In this document: piece after piece, positions 45,446-56,928 of the stretch
Layout: each line of letters starts with the position of its first letter
Numbering within the stretch: position 1 is the first letter of the stretch
Source: Onchidella celtica
Taxonomy: Eukaryota; Mollusca; Gastropoda; Systellommatophora; Onchidiidae
NCBI GenBank assembly: GCA_963931925.1
Contig: OZ007576.1
Span: 13,412,567-13,476,566, forward strand
Length of the DNA stretch: 64,000 bases
Direction of reading: 5' to 3'
Notes under the pieces: model-generated
The model's database searches: none
Told to the model about the DNA's origin: nothing
Seen by the model: only the letters and a program-made list of their open reading frames with translations
Made by a program: the position numbers and the translations under genes

Positions 45446-48400
45446 CCATAATAAAAATATGGACCTCTAGTGACAGTATTCTGTCGCCCATCTCATGTAC
45501 TGACATACTGATGACTTTGGGGGTTTATTGTTATGACTACCTTATCACTGCTTGTGGTGAGATCTATATTCTCACAAAGTGACATACCATACATGTATGA
45601 ATAGTTTTGAAATTATAATACAAGCAGAAACTGTTTTACCACGTGTAAGAAATCCCACTCTCATGCAAATATTGAACCACTGCCCTGAAAAATGGGAAAA
45701 TCATCGATACATGTATATGCCAGTATGTGAGATGGACAGTGATTCTGCTGGTAAATAAATTTAATAATTTAAAATTAAAAGAAAGAAAACTTCCACCTGA
45801 ACTAAAATCAGACATGAACAGTGACACAGCAAACTGATGAAACAAAATCATTCATCTTCTTATAATTTTTATTCCAATTCCATGCACTTTAATGGGATCA
45901 AAATTCATCAGAAATGCAGGAATATATCTTTCAGGTATCAGAAAACATACATATGTACATATGGACTTTTCATGATATGCAAAGGTAGAACAAATCATAT
46001 ACTGTAGTACATGCAATGTTTTCAGATGATTCTGATATTACGCGTGGTAAACTTTGTCAAAAATGTGAATAATGTATTCAGACATTTATAATGATTTTGA
46101 CAACAGAAACTATCCAAATAAACATTTTGGTATCTTGGAGATGCAGTGTACCACCAGTATATCAATTGCCAAAAGTATGTTCGGTGTTTTGCCAGTTTCT
46201 AAATTGGCACAACATGTATAGGTCTACATGACATACATACAAAGTTCTGGACATTTCATTCAGACACACATTTAATGATATTATGTGATCACTACCATTT
46301 GAAATCTAAGTCAAAACACAAAACAAAAAGGTCAGTGTGCATATATGTACACACACGGTATGTTGCATGACAACTGTTTCACGCATCCAAAACTTTCAAA
46401 CCATGCATGAGCATCAACATTTCTGACAAGTACATGATTGAATTAGTTTGTGGAGTTAGTTACACAATACCAGTATTACCATGTATGGGGAAAAAGATGC
46501 AGATTGGACTGTACTGTGACATTCAGTGTAACTTGTTCCAGTACATCAATTATGTTACAAGTCACAAACATTCAAACAACACATGAATAAAACTGGCTTA
46601 TAATGCCCGAAAAGAAATACATGTACGACAAGGCCTTGCAAAACAAAATCAATAGTTGAAAACATTTATTAGGATAAGGTACAAGTACTTCCCTCAGCTG
46701 TCAAAAGGCAAACAGTACACTAAAATTGTAAATTGATAATAGTGGTAGCCCTCCAAAATCTGTGCGGGCAATTATTGAAAAAAAAAAATGATTAAAGGCA
46801 GGTCTGTATCACTATCAGTATCAGTGAAAGAATGTTTAATTTTATTTTTAACCATCTGCGCCCACCCCATCTGTTTCAATTTTATTCCTTTTCAACCAAA
46901 TTCCAGCATGATCAGTTTAATAGTTAGTATAAATTTTAGTTATTAATATCACTGACACTCCCTATCACTGGCTGACATTGTCAGCTGGTTTCAAGCTGAT
47001 AAGATGGCAGTGACTGGGAGAAGGAAGATCACCATCTTTACATTAATTAAGCAAATTCAACTTCCAAGGCAGGAATAGGGTGGTGCTACTCAATGAAATT
47101 TATAAGTAAGAGTGGGAAATACTGTAAAGAAAGAAACAGAAAACAGTATGATCTACATACATGTAGTATTTAAATAAAAACAGCATGGCACAAATTCCAG
47201 CAGGCCAGATGACTTTATTTTTGGTGTTACTCTTCTGGGTGTTCCTACATCTTCTGGAAACTGCCAGCAAATCCTCACAGATATCTACATCTATGCATAC
47301 AATTATCAAGTGATTTTTTTGCCATTTTTCTATGAAATGCTCCCCCTCAACCAATGTTTCCAAACCAATGTGCACAAGGACAGATCTACATGTAATACTT
47401 TCAAACCGTTGCATACATTCAAAAATTTATATGGCCTACTTTTTAAAATACATTTTGTGGCACTTCCCAACCCCTTGACAGACATTCGCTCTCTTACCTT
47501 CAACAAAATGGCAGGTTAGTAATCAAACGGAACATTTTGCCACTAGAAAAGATTGAAAATCTGCGGTCTGGTCGATTTTGAGTTTTTAGCATTCTCTAAA
47601 TTTTGCCTTGCTGCCAAAACCAAAATAATATTCAGGACAGTTCTGGTCCCCTGCCCTGCCCGGGATAAATCGGTTTGAATATTGGTTTCAGTTCTGGGTG
47701 GTTATTATGGACCTGCTTCATCTGACCTGTTCCTATTTGTTTATTTTATTTTTGTTTGTTTGTTTTTGAATAAGTCTTACTGCTCTGCCTTTGTGCGTTG
47801 ACACCCTGCGCATCCCATACAACAGCATGATTTGCGCACGGGTTAGTGTGTTTGATAGTGAACACATCGCAGGAAGTGATAACGAAACCTTAAAATGGCG
47901 AACTATGACTCAAAATAGCTCTAAATGATGGCGAAACAATAAATTTCCAATAAAAAAAACTACACCGATTTGAAACTTCTATTAAAAACTGTGCACCATA
48001 ACATTCATTCTGATGCACCATATAAAATTTGAGGTCTGAGTGTTGAGTGGTTCAGAAGCCTTTTGCAACAAAAAATCTCAATTCCACAAATATATATAGT
48101 ATAGATAAAGCTAACAAAGCAACAACAACCCAAAAAAAATTTTTTAATTCATTCAGAAAGGCCTGGAAATGTAAGACAAATAAAGTGACAATTGACATGC
48201 AATGTTAACAAAACCTGGGTTTGTTTTCCATCACAGAATGAGGTGTTAGTTATAAATGGAACAAATGCCTATTGTGAGCAACTGTCCATTGCTGTCAATT
48301 TTGAAAAAATTTGAGGTAAGACATTCCAATGTGATATTAAGCATTATTAAATATTCTGCTGATTACTGTCTTATCTTTTAATTTATAGTATAAGTTATAA

Positions 48401-48549
48401 CCACAAAATTTTGTCACTTCAACTTGGTCCTCTGCACTTAATAGATTTTCTACACTATTTCACTAAACAGGAGTGACAACACCAAAACAATCTAGATCTC
48501 CGAAGCTGAACTGTGAAAAGGACAAAAGCCATACTAGTAGCCAACAGCT

Positions 48550-48555
48550 ATTTAT
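48550..48555 (-). promoter_or_regulatory. Candidate polyadenylation signal for the 1274-residue gene
   Basis: TTTATT on the plus strand is AATAAA on the minus strand, about 310 bases after the stop. Cleavage would fall just below 48540. Confidence 0.45.
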
Positions 48556-48866
48556 TGCAGCAAATAATGGACCATGATAGCGCAAGAGTTTATAGCATCC
48601 ATAACACTATTATTAACAGTCAGATGGGGTGATGCAGCTTCTATGCATCAAAGGATGTCACTTAGAAATAGTCACTGCTGTATAGAAACTCATTGCAGTC
48701 ACCTTTCTTGTGCATTTTAAGGCTTATGATGTTATTGTACTCCTTTCCTTTGTAAAGGTCTCAATGAAACAAAGGGGCAGATGTTTCTCCAACTAGGGAA
48801 AGGAGCAACTATGATCACATGGAACATAAAATTGAAGAATAAGAAAAAGATAAGTTTGTTGCTGCA

Positions 48867-51800
48867 TCATGCATTCTCTTTGGTTGTTGAAAAGGTGGAT
48901 GGACTGTCCAAGAATAATTGCACATCTAACATTTTCTGCTCAAATTCAGCATCTGAGATTTGTGATCTCTTTCGAGTCCCTGCCTTGCAGGTTTGAGCTT
49001 TCTTATGTCTCCGCAGCAGCTTAGCTTGGGAAACCCTATCCTCAAACTGCAGAAAACGTTTATAGCGTGTTTTGGTAAAGATAGTTTGCTTGGTGGTGGG
49101 ATTCTCCCTAATGGTTTCCCAAGCTCGAGGATGTGGTAGCACATAGTTCTTGTTACGATATAAATTTTCTAAAGCTGGATTGACACATGTCGCAGATGAT
49201 AAAGCACAGACGTCATGTGGTGATTTTTCCTGGACCTCCTTTCCCTCATTTTGATGTCTTGTCTTTCTCCCCTTGCTAACGTTGTCACTAGACTGCGTCA
49301 GATCCCACGATTTTCTACTTTTCCTCACTCTTAGGCATCTCTGTCCAGCTAGATTTGCACTGTCTTCTGGCAATATACTCTCATCTGATTCAGTATGAAG
49401 ATCGATCAAGCCATCTTGTGCCGGTCTGACATCCAGCTGTCCACTATCCGCGATTTCTTGCCCTTCCAAGTTCGAGCTCACAATTTCCCCCTCCTCTATC
49501 TCCACTGTTTCAGTTTCTCTAACATTCATTTCTCTGATACGATCACTGTCAACTCTGGCTACACTTTCATCCTGGTCATGGCAGGATATCATTGCTTCAC
49601 ATGAATCAAATACTGGGTTTCTTGAGCTGTCATAGATTTGTGACATACTGTCAGAATCCCGAGATATTCTATGGCCGTCTGTTCCATAAGGGCTGAAATC
49701 AGTGCAGTGGTCAGCACTGGACAACTTGAGAGGAGATGATTTTCGTCTCCATTCTCCTGCCCTGTATTCTGTATTGTTGACGTCACTGACACGCAGATTG
49801 ACTAAATCAACTAGCACACTCTCCATTGCTTCCTGATCTGTTATCAATGAATCTCTTTTGGAATCTTTTTTAGGTGTCAGTATATCTGGTATGTTTTCTT
49901 TACTTTCATTGTCTTGTCCTCTGCCCTGGACTGAATTTACAACTACACCATTCTCCAGCAAAGATAGGTTTGTGACCTGAGAATCAAGGGTGGCAAAAGA
50001 GTTGCCTCCTTTGGATGTTTGCTGCGGACACAATGGCATCTCCTGCATGCTGAAGTATCTAGAGGATCTTCGCTGAGATCTGGCTCGCCTTTCTGCAGTA
50101 GCTTTTCTCTTCTTTCCACTCAATGCACTAACGTCACTGAATGGCAAGTCTAGAAATTCTCCATTCAACAACCCCTGAAGCATTTCTTCACTAAAATCAG
50201 GGCTCCTCACACAATTCACGTCTTGATTACTTTGTTCATTTCCAGACTGGCTGTCTGGATACAGCATTGCAAGTTTTGGATCTGATTGCTCCTTTAATAT
50301 ACAATCTGTAAAAGTTTCACTGTCCGTTTTTGTTCCTAAGAGTTCATGCTGTACAAGTGATTTACACTTTGTGTTTGCATTAGAGTGCTTCACATTTTCG
50401 CCTGAGTGCTTGTCACCAGTGTCACTTTCTTCAGATTTAATCTGACAACTATCACTTCCAGTAGGCAGCTTCTTCAATGACAACCTTTTCTTCTTTGGTT
50501 TATTGGAACTTGCAGTTTCATTGTGAGTTATGGAATTTTTTGTGTCATGAAATGAAATTAATGAACTGTGATTCATTTCTGCAGCTCCTTTATGTGCTTC
50601 CCAACAGGTATCCAAACCATCGTTCTTATGTCCATTTTGCCAATCACCTCCACCCTTTTCAAAGTTATTATCCATACCTACAGAGTGAGACTGTAAATCA
50701 CTTATATCAAAAGTCTGTTCTTTTTCTAAACTGGTCGGACAATAGGAAATCTCCCCAATTATTTGCTTGTCTGTGTTATGAACATCCTTGACAGAATCAG
50801 GCTTTAAATCTGTCCTTTTACTGCCGTCCACACTGTCACTGGTGCCAATGGCTTCAACATCACCACTGTCACAGGATGCAGTTCCAGTCTGAGAAATATC
50901 TTTGTCAGAAAGAGACCTTCTACAATTAGATGATGTTTCAGCTTGAGCTTTCAGGGCCTGAAATTTGCATGAAAGTCTGTGGATAATGTTATGTATATTG
51001 TCACCTGCTACATCTAACTGTGTTTCTGCCGACATCCTTTTCTTTTTCCTAAGGACCCCAGCATTTGTCAAATTCTTTGATGGTGTCATAGATCTGTCAT
51101 GACAAACATCATCAGTTATGCTAAGCTTCCTGGCTGTAGATGACTTCTTCGCACACGTGCTGGCTACCTGGTCTTGTGATGTTTGCTTAGACACAGGAGT
51201 GACACTGGACCTTTTCTTTATAACAACCGAAGATTTGGTCTTGCTAAGATAACTGTTTCGATCTACCTCTCTACATGGTTCATTTGGTACAGCCACAGAA
51301 CACTTACTTTTCTTTACTGACCCAGTGACAGATCTTCTAGTAGTTCTAGGTTTTTCCTTTCCAACAGGATCTCCTGATGATGCCTTATATTTTGCCTTAG
51401 TTGAGGAATCATGCCGTAGAGACTGAAGTTTGTCTGCCAACATTTGAAAGTTTTGTATTAAATCTTTATCTGAGGTGGCGGAACTACTAGACTGACCGCA
51501 GCTTGCTGGAGAGGATAATTTTGGCATTGAAGTTGGCTGTTTTGTGATGGAAGTTGCTAGTTTTGTCCCTGAAGATGTTCGGCACTTGTTTGGTTTACGG
51601 CCTGAGGCTGAAAGTTCATGTGCAGATGATTGCATATGTTTATGCGTTGGTGTTGAATGTTTATTAGTTGTTTCACTCTTAAGACTAGATGTTGCACATT
51701 TATTCATGGATTTTGCGTGCATGTAACTAGGACCAGACTTCTGTTTGCACGTGAAGGCTACATGTTTCTCAACAGGTGATGCCTTCCTATGTACAGGACG

Positions 51801-52691
51801 TGGCTGAGTCTGTGCAAATGACATGGACTTTTCTTCTGGTATTCCACGTTTGTATGCTGACTTCAAAGATTTGTGAGTGGACTTTGTCCTGACCACAACA
51901 GGGCTCTTAATGTTAGAGTTGGTAACAGATGGACCAGCAAAAGATATTTCTGAACTCTGAATGGATGTCAAATCCCTTGGAATTTCAGGTGAAGTTGAAT
52001 GGTCGTTTCCCTCAGTCAATTCCATGGATGGGGACGGATGAGGTGTGGAGACCAGTGCCTGATTCAGCTGATCTATGCTGTTATCACCATCAGGGTCCCA
52101 AGCATGATGCACAGAATCGGATTTCCTGCTCTGCGTAAGATCTTTAGACTGATCATGTGGAATATCAGTGATATTACCCTCCATATTTGTATTTGTCACT
52201 GGGCAATTTAGTTCCAATACATCGGAATCCGATGCTCGATTAGCTATAGGTGACATCTGAACACCAATCATGGACTGATATTCAATGCTTTCTGACTCAA
52301 GGACGCACCTGAGACTGGACTTTTCCTCACTGCTATATATCTCAGTAGGTGGATCAGAGCTATCCTCATGTTCTTTGTCTACTTCTCTAATTTTAAGACC
52401 AGTAAAACACTGCTGTTCCTCTTCATTCCACTGTGCATGATCTTGTATAGATTGTGTTTGTGCTAAATGACTCGCTTGAGTGTTCAGCTGACTGTTGTCT
52501 CGGATCAGGCTTTTTTCATCTACCCATGCACTGCCATACGCAGAGACTAGAGAAGATAATGGTTTTTCTGCATTGTCTCCAACTAAATCAATCTCTCCTT
52601 CTGCTAGTCTGCCAGGAATCCCAAATGTGGTGGATGATCTGCGTAAATTTCTAATGGAGCGACGACGGCACTTTTTCTCACTGGGCTCCAT
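48867..52691 (-). CDS. Unrecognised 1274-residue Ser/Lys-rich, probably nuclear protein
   Basis: Uninterrupted frame from ATG 52691 (ATCATGG, good context) to TGA at 48867-48869. I do not recognise a named family. The start MEPSEKKCRRRSIRNLRRSS is very basic. A long disordered region rich in Ser, Lys, Thr and His follows. Near residue 308 EKHVAFT fits the PP1-docking pattern [R/K]x[V/I]x[F/W]. Two short amphipathic helices of similar type lie near residues 407 (IQNFQMLADKLQSLRH) and 565 (IIHRLSCKFQALKAQ). Acidic EIEEGEIV blocks follow. The C-terminus has a compact conserved-looking part near 1187: HPRAWETIRENPTTKQ, then KTRYKRFLQFEDRVSQAK and a basic stretch, then an FEQKMLDVQLFLD helix. The PRAWETI part reminds me weakly of Tantalus-like domains. 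Chromatin or mitotic roles are possible but unproven. A 5' UTR intron probably precedes the start (CAG at about 52712). Confidence 0.85.
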   Translation of the reverse strand: MEPSEKKCRRRSIRNLRRSSTTFGIPGRLAEGEIDLVGDNAEKPLSSLVSAYGSAWVDEKSLIRDNSQLNTQASHLAQTQSIQDHAQWNEEEQQCFTGLKIREVDKEHEDSSDPPTEIYSSEEKSSLRCVLESESIEYQSMIGVQMSPIANRASDSDVLELNCPVTNTNMEGNITDIPHDQSKDLTQSRKSDSVHHAWDPDGDNSIDQLNQALVSTPHPSPSMELTEGNDHSTSPEIPRDLTSIQSSEISFAGPSVTNSNIKSPVVVRTKSTHKSLKSAYKRGIPEEKSMSFAQTQPRPVHRKASPVEKHVAFTCKQKSGPSYMHAKSMNKCATSSLKSETTNKHSTPTHKHMQSSAHELSASGRKPNKCRTSSGTKLATSITKQPTSMPKLSSPASCGQSSSSATSDKDLIQNFQMLADKLQSLRHDSSTKAKYKASSGDPVGKEKPRTTRRSVTGSVKKSKCSVAVPNEPCREVDRNSYLSKTKSSVVIKKRSSVTPVSKQTSQDQVASTCAKKSSTARKLSITDDVCHDRSMTPSKNLTNAGVLRKKKRMSAETQLDVAGDNIHNIIHRLSCKFQALKAQAETSSNCRRSLSDKDISQTGTASCDSGDVEAIGTSDSVDGSKRTDLKPDSVKDVHNTDKQIIGEISYCPTSLEKEQTFDISDLQSHSVGMDNNFEKGGGDWQNGHKNDGLDTCWEAHKGAAEMNHSSLISFHDTKNSITHNETASSNKPKKKRLSLKKLPTGSDSCQIKSEESDTGDKHSGENVKHSNANTKCKSLVQHELLGTKTDSETFTDCILKEQSDPKLAMLYPDSQSGNEQSNQDVNCVRSPDFSEEMLQGLLNGEFLDLPFSDVSALSGKKRKATAERRARSQRRSSRYFSMQEMPLCPQQTSKGGNSFATLDSQVTNLSLLENGVVVNSVQGRGQDNESKENIPDILTPKKDSKRDSLITDQEAMESVLVDLVNLRVSDVNNTEYRAGEWRRKSSPLKLSSADHCTDFSPYGTDGHRISRDSDSMSQIYDSSRNPVFDSCEAMISCHDQDESVARVDSDRIREMNVRETETVEIEEGEIVSSNLEGQEIADSGQLDVRPAQDGLIDLHTESDESILPEDSANLAGQRCLRVRKSRKSWDLTQSSDNVSKGRKTRHQNEGKEVQEKSPHDVCALSSATCVNPALENLYRNKNYVLPHPRAWETIRENPTTKQTIFTKTRYKRFLQFEDRVSQAKLLRRHKKAQTCKAGTRKRSQISDAEFEQKMLDVQLFLDSPSTFSTTKENA

Positions 52692-53365
52692 GATCACTTC
52701 GTTTCAATAACCTGGACATAAAGGAACAAGGGACAGGTTACTGAATGTTTGAAACAATGAACAATATCAAGAGAAAATGGGAGAAACCATAAAACAATTT
52801 CAAACACGTTGTGATGTCAGTCAGAACCATTTTAAACACTATTTGATTCTCAATATTATATTGTCCATATTTTGTGTTTACAATGTATATTATTTCAGTC
52901 AACAAACAGCATCTGTATGCATAACAAACATGAAAAATAAGAGACCAAAGAAACATAATCACTAATCAGATTTTAATGAAAAATATGTCAGCTTAACTCT
53001 GGGTGTGAATTTTTCAAAGTCAGAAAACAAGATTCATAACCTCTCGCCCAGAGGATACCTAGATTGAACAGAACAAACTGCAATATAAAGTGAAATGCAG
53101 AATTCTAAACAAATTATTTTAACTCACCCAGCCCTGAAATTTTTTCCACTGTAAGACAAAGTTTCCCAAATTGCCACTGTGACAAAAAGAAAACAGATCG
53201 CGTTTGCAAAATGTTTAAATATAAGTTTGTGCTTATCAATCAAATCGCACAATTCACAACCAGTCTGAAGGTTACTGAACAAAGAATGCATGTAAAAGGA
53301 AAATACAGTAAAAATAAATGATCAGGGTAAAATGTTCTGTTAGAAGAAATTATGTAATGTTTCAT
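52692..53365. other. 5' flank of the 1274-residue gene
   Basis: AT-rich, no supportable gene. It holds the 5' UTR and at least one intron start of the minus-strand gene. Confidence 0.4.
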
Positions 53366-53935
53366 TCATCATCATCATCATTGCCTTTCTCACCCTGGAT
53401 CAGGGTATAGGCCACCAACAAACACTTTCCATCCCTCTCTATCATGGGCCAGTCTCTTTACATTATTCCAAGTCTTTCCACTTCGTTGCACATCATTTTC
53501 TCTGGCTCTTCTCCACGTTCCGCGCGGCCTTCCTCTTGATCTCTTGCCCTGGGGATTCCAATCCAATACCTTCTTCGTGATGCTGTTTCCTGGCCTCCTG
53601 AGAGTGTGGCCGATCCATCTCCATCGCCTCCTACCAATTTCCTCTCTGACTGGGCTCTGTCTTGTTCTTTTCCATACAATTTCATTGCTGACCTTGTCTG
53701 TCCATCTGATCTTAAGTAGCTTCCTCAAACATCTGTTGATGAAAACTTGGATTCTCTTTATGCAGGCCTGGGACGCATTCCAAGTCTCACATCCATACAA
53801 CAGGACTGACTTCACGTTCGAGTTGAATATCCTCAGCTTTGTTTTTAGAGATATATCCTTGGTTCTCCAAATCTTGCTTAAGGACGTGAAAGCTGCCTGT
53901 GCCTTTCCAATTCGTGCTTTGACTTCTATTCACGC
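53366..53935 (-). mobile_element. 5'-truncated LINE (RTE-like), reverse transcriptase C-terminal end
   Basis: On the minus strand a frame open from about 53930 reads into KSVLLYGCETWNAS, then RWTDKVSNEIVWKRT, RWRWIGHTLRR, RGRPRGTWRRARENDV and ends at 53390 with VGGLYPDPG. This is the conserved C-terminal tail of non-LTR retrotransposon polyproteins. The 3' tail is a short GAT repeat ((ATG)n at 53368-53382), typical of RTE-like elements. No catalytic YADD region is present because the copy is truncated. Confidence 0.85.
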
Positions 53936-53939
53936 TACC

Positions 53940-55400
53940 TAATTTTTTTTTTTAATTTAGCTACCCACCACTTTTCTTACCGTCACCAACTGGATCTGCC
54001 TTAGAATAGTTCAATGACAGATCTAAATCACAATCCGTGTCATTTTCCGGTCAATATTCAAGCAAACCTCTTGCCCTTTCAGTTGCGAATCATATTTAGG
54101 GCACTGCCATGCAACGGTTTTGTCAACACAAATTTCACTCCAATAGGCAAGACTCACGCTGTTTATCTTTTATCATGTCTGTTTCAATTCTGAGAGCCCA
54201 TCCTAGACAAATTTCGCACGCAGTCGAGAGTAAAATTCCCACTATTATCGTTATAATGTAAATGTTTGCCATTTTCTTCCATTAAAACCATTATAAAGTA
54301 CATGTATTATGACACAGAACCGAATCTGTTTCATCCAGCACTGTTGCTGTGCGTAGCATTACTGTGCGCGCCACAGTGAGCAGCCACTCAGGTTGAATGA
54401 GTTAATTAATTTTCATACATGTAGATAAAGTAATTTACTAATAAGTCAAATATCCAATATCCTGTGGGAGGAAATATAATCAAATTCCAACATACAAACA
54501 TAAAGGAAGACTTCCGATCCGGTATGTGCATCTCATTGATCTCATGACCAGATTTTGGAAAGAATGTCCCGATCACTTTAACTGTTGTAATTCTTTACAA
54601 TTTTTTTTTTCTTTTTTGCTCGCTGGTTGAAAGTGAAAGGGTATATATAAAGGGTAAGGCCGAGATAAGATGACGTTTGGGATAGGGATAAAGACAGGGT
54701 TAGGGATAGTTTTAGAGATAGAGTTGACTTGACTGGGTGTTCAGGACCTCTTTCACTGATTTTCTTCAGCAGGAAAACATTCCAGACTGTGGGAGGTTAT
54801 GAATTCCTGCAAGGACGCAACTTTACAAAGTATATCTGAATGCGTGTCATTGCCAGGCTGCATCTTTTTAATAAAAGATACTCAGCATTTAATCTCCGAA
54901 CTATTCTTTAAACTGTGAAAATGTCCCCACAGAGGGCTAACTCGCCTCTCCTGCGACATCCTGTGCACGACCTCTCCTGGTCGAGGGATATCGCTGCGTT
55001 TTTGAAATCGTTCAAAAACCCGTGTGTGTAAATGACAAAACGCCCCGATCTCGACAGGGTGGGCGATCGATCAGCCCGACCAGCCTGAATTTTCATCCGC
55101 GCGATGTGCGATCGGCGGCGAACACCTGGCGAAATTTACCCATATTTTCTTTGATTTTACAATTATTTTGACTTTAGATTTGAATTCAGCGACCTCAAAA
55201 TAGGGGAGTCCAACAGCAGATTTCTAAAATTCTGCATTTTAAAAGAGTTTGTAATTTTTTCTGTCACACATACACAATCACACGCAACCACACGGAGCAC
55301 ACTGGAAGCGCAACTGAGTTCTCGAAACCGAGCACCCCCTTCCCCTCCCCCACCTTCATTTTCTTTTGTTTTCGACATCATTCAAGACTTTTCTACATTT
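53940..55400. other. Upstream region of the MADF-BESS gene
   Basis: Mostly AT-rich. The part from 54925 to 55130 is CpG-rich (CGATCG, GGCGGCG words), which could mark the promoter. A short minus-strand frame there (54908-55096) has no recognisable motif. Confidence 0.4.
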
Positions 55401-55468
55401 CTGCAAGCATGTCGACTTGGTCAAAACAGAATATTTCAATTTTTATTGAAATGTACCGTAATAGAGAA

Positions 55469-55654
55469 ACAAAGAGAAAACAAGGAAGACCACCCATTAC
55501 ATATCACGATAACATCAAGAAAGTCAGCCAGCTGGAAATAAGTGAACTAACTAGGAAAGCTAAGGACAGGATTGGGTGGAGGAGATTTTGTCGTGACATC
55601 CACTGTAGCAGCTAACATCGATGACGATGAAGCCGACAGGTGACAGGTGAGGTG
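55469..55654 (+). mobile_element. LINE 3'-end fragment inserted in the MADF exon, with 14-bp target duplication
   Basis: ACCGTAATAGAGAA occurs at 55455-55468 and again at 55655-55668, exactly flanking the insert. The insert encodes KRKQGRPPITYHDNIKK then KDRIGWRRFCRDIH and a stop, the usual end of LINE polyproteins, plus a short GATGACGATGA tail region. By chance it stays in frame with the upstream MADF start. Confidence 0.85.
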
Positions 55655-56101
55655 ACCGTAATAGAGAATGTTTATGGAAAATGAAGTCGAAAAACTATTC
55701 AAACAAATTTTTGTGAGAAATGGCCTACGGAGAACTACTTCAGTTCGTAAGCACATTTGAAGAAAATGCGGATAAAGAAACAGTTGTGAAGAAAATAAGC
55801 AATTTGCGTAACTGCTACAGAAAAGAAGTGAAGAAAATTGAGCAATCGAAAGTATCTGAGGTTGGCTCAGAGTCAATATACCAACCCAAATTATGGTACA
55901 TCCCATTACTGCATTTTTTGAAGGACCAAGAGACCCCGCGGCCAAACGATGAGGTAAGAATTCTTTATTTATGTGTCGTGATGTTGCTACGTTTATGTGC
56001 TTTGTATTAAAAAAAAAAAAAAGTATTATTTTCATCGCTTACTGTCATGTAATTTTTGCTTTATAAATCTGTTTGTCTAACTGTCTGCTATCTGTTTGTG
56101 T

Positions 56102-56157
56102 TACAGATCATGCATCTGCTCATACTTCTGTTGAATGTTGAATAAAGCCAAGATGAG
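56102..56157 (+). other. Possible alternative terminal exon with AATAAA
   Basis: An acceptor (GTGTTACAG, ending 56106) is followed by a 12-codon phase-0 tail (IMHLLILLLNVE, stop TAA) and AATAAA at 56141-56146. It would end the MADF transcript early. The site lies directly before the inverted-repeat element at 56157. Confidence 0.35.
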
Positions 56158-56873
56158 GGACCGTTCACATATTATGTCATCAAAAATTGACTAATTTTGA
56201 CCCCCCCCCCTCCCCTTATCATCACATGTCATCAAATGGCTATCTCTCCCCCCCTGTTTGATGAAGTAATCAAAACTTGACAAATAACGACTAAAAATAC
56301 CCGTATAGTGCTGTTTGCTATTTATTTGCTGCCCCCCCCCCCCCCCAAATTATAAGATAAAATTGATCTGACTCTCTGAAATTATGCAAAAATAGAACCA
56401 AAATTAAAACCAAGACTTGTCTAGATCTGGTCTAGAATCTAGGATTTAAAAAAAAGTAGGTAACTGAAGATTCTCATTTCCCTTGATTTGAAAAATAAGG
56501 CTGAACAAACAGGAAGATCAACATTGAAACAGAAGTGAAAAATATAGAACCAAATCAGACATGATGCAGTGTTGATTCTGTGGTAGGTTTAGCAGTTTAA
56601 CAAATATTGAGTAGTAATAGTAGTCATTCAAGGTATTGGTTAATTAATTAATTACTGTAGTTATTTTATTGGCAATACGGCATCCCCTATAATACCTATA
56701 ATAAAAATATGAATTTGGTCTATATATTTGTTCTTCTTTTTCAATTTTACCAAACCACATTGATGACATCATCTTTGGACTCAACAACCCCCCTCCCCAT
56801 GTCATCACAAAGTCTCATTCAAGAAACCCCCCCCCCCCCCCCTTATGTGATGACATAATATGTGAACGGTCCC
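56157..56873. mobile_element. 717-bp element with perfect 26-bp inverted ends
   Basis: Positions 56157-56182 and 56848-56873 are exact inverted copies, starting GGGACCGTTCACATATTATG. Three long C-runs lie inside. No coding capacity, and the flanks show no clear target duplication. Superfamily not assigned. Confidence 0.85.
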
Positions 56874-56928
56874 TAAGTGGCTAGAAACAGACTTCAGACT
56901 TCCTGCATTTCAATTTATTCAATATTAT

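Larger units (their letters stand above)
42660..48530. other. Intergenic region between convergent genes
   Basis: Apart from the repeats listed separately (43131-43925, 44166-44575, 45300-45445) this is AT-rich DNA with no supportable gene. Short frames have no motif, conserved pattern or splice context. Confidence 0.5.

Noticed and set aside
54908..55096. Minus-strand frame in the CpG-rich block upstream of the MADF gene
   Set aside because: No motif and no splice context; the CpG content is better explained by a promoter.
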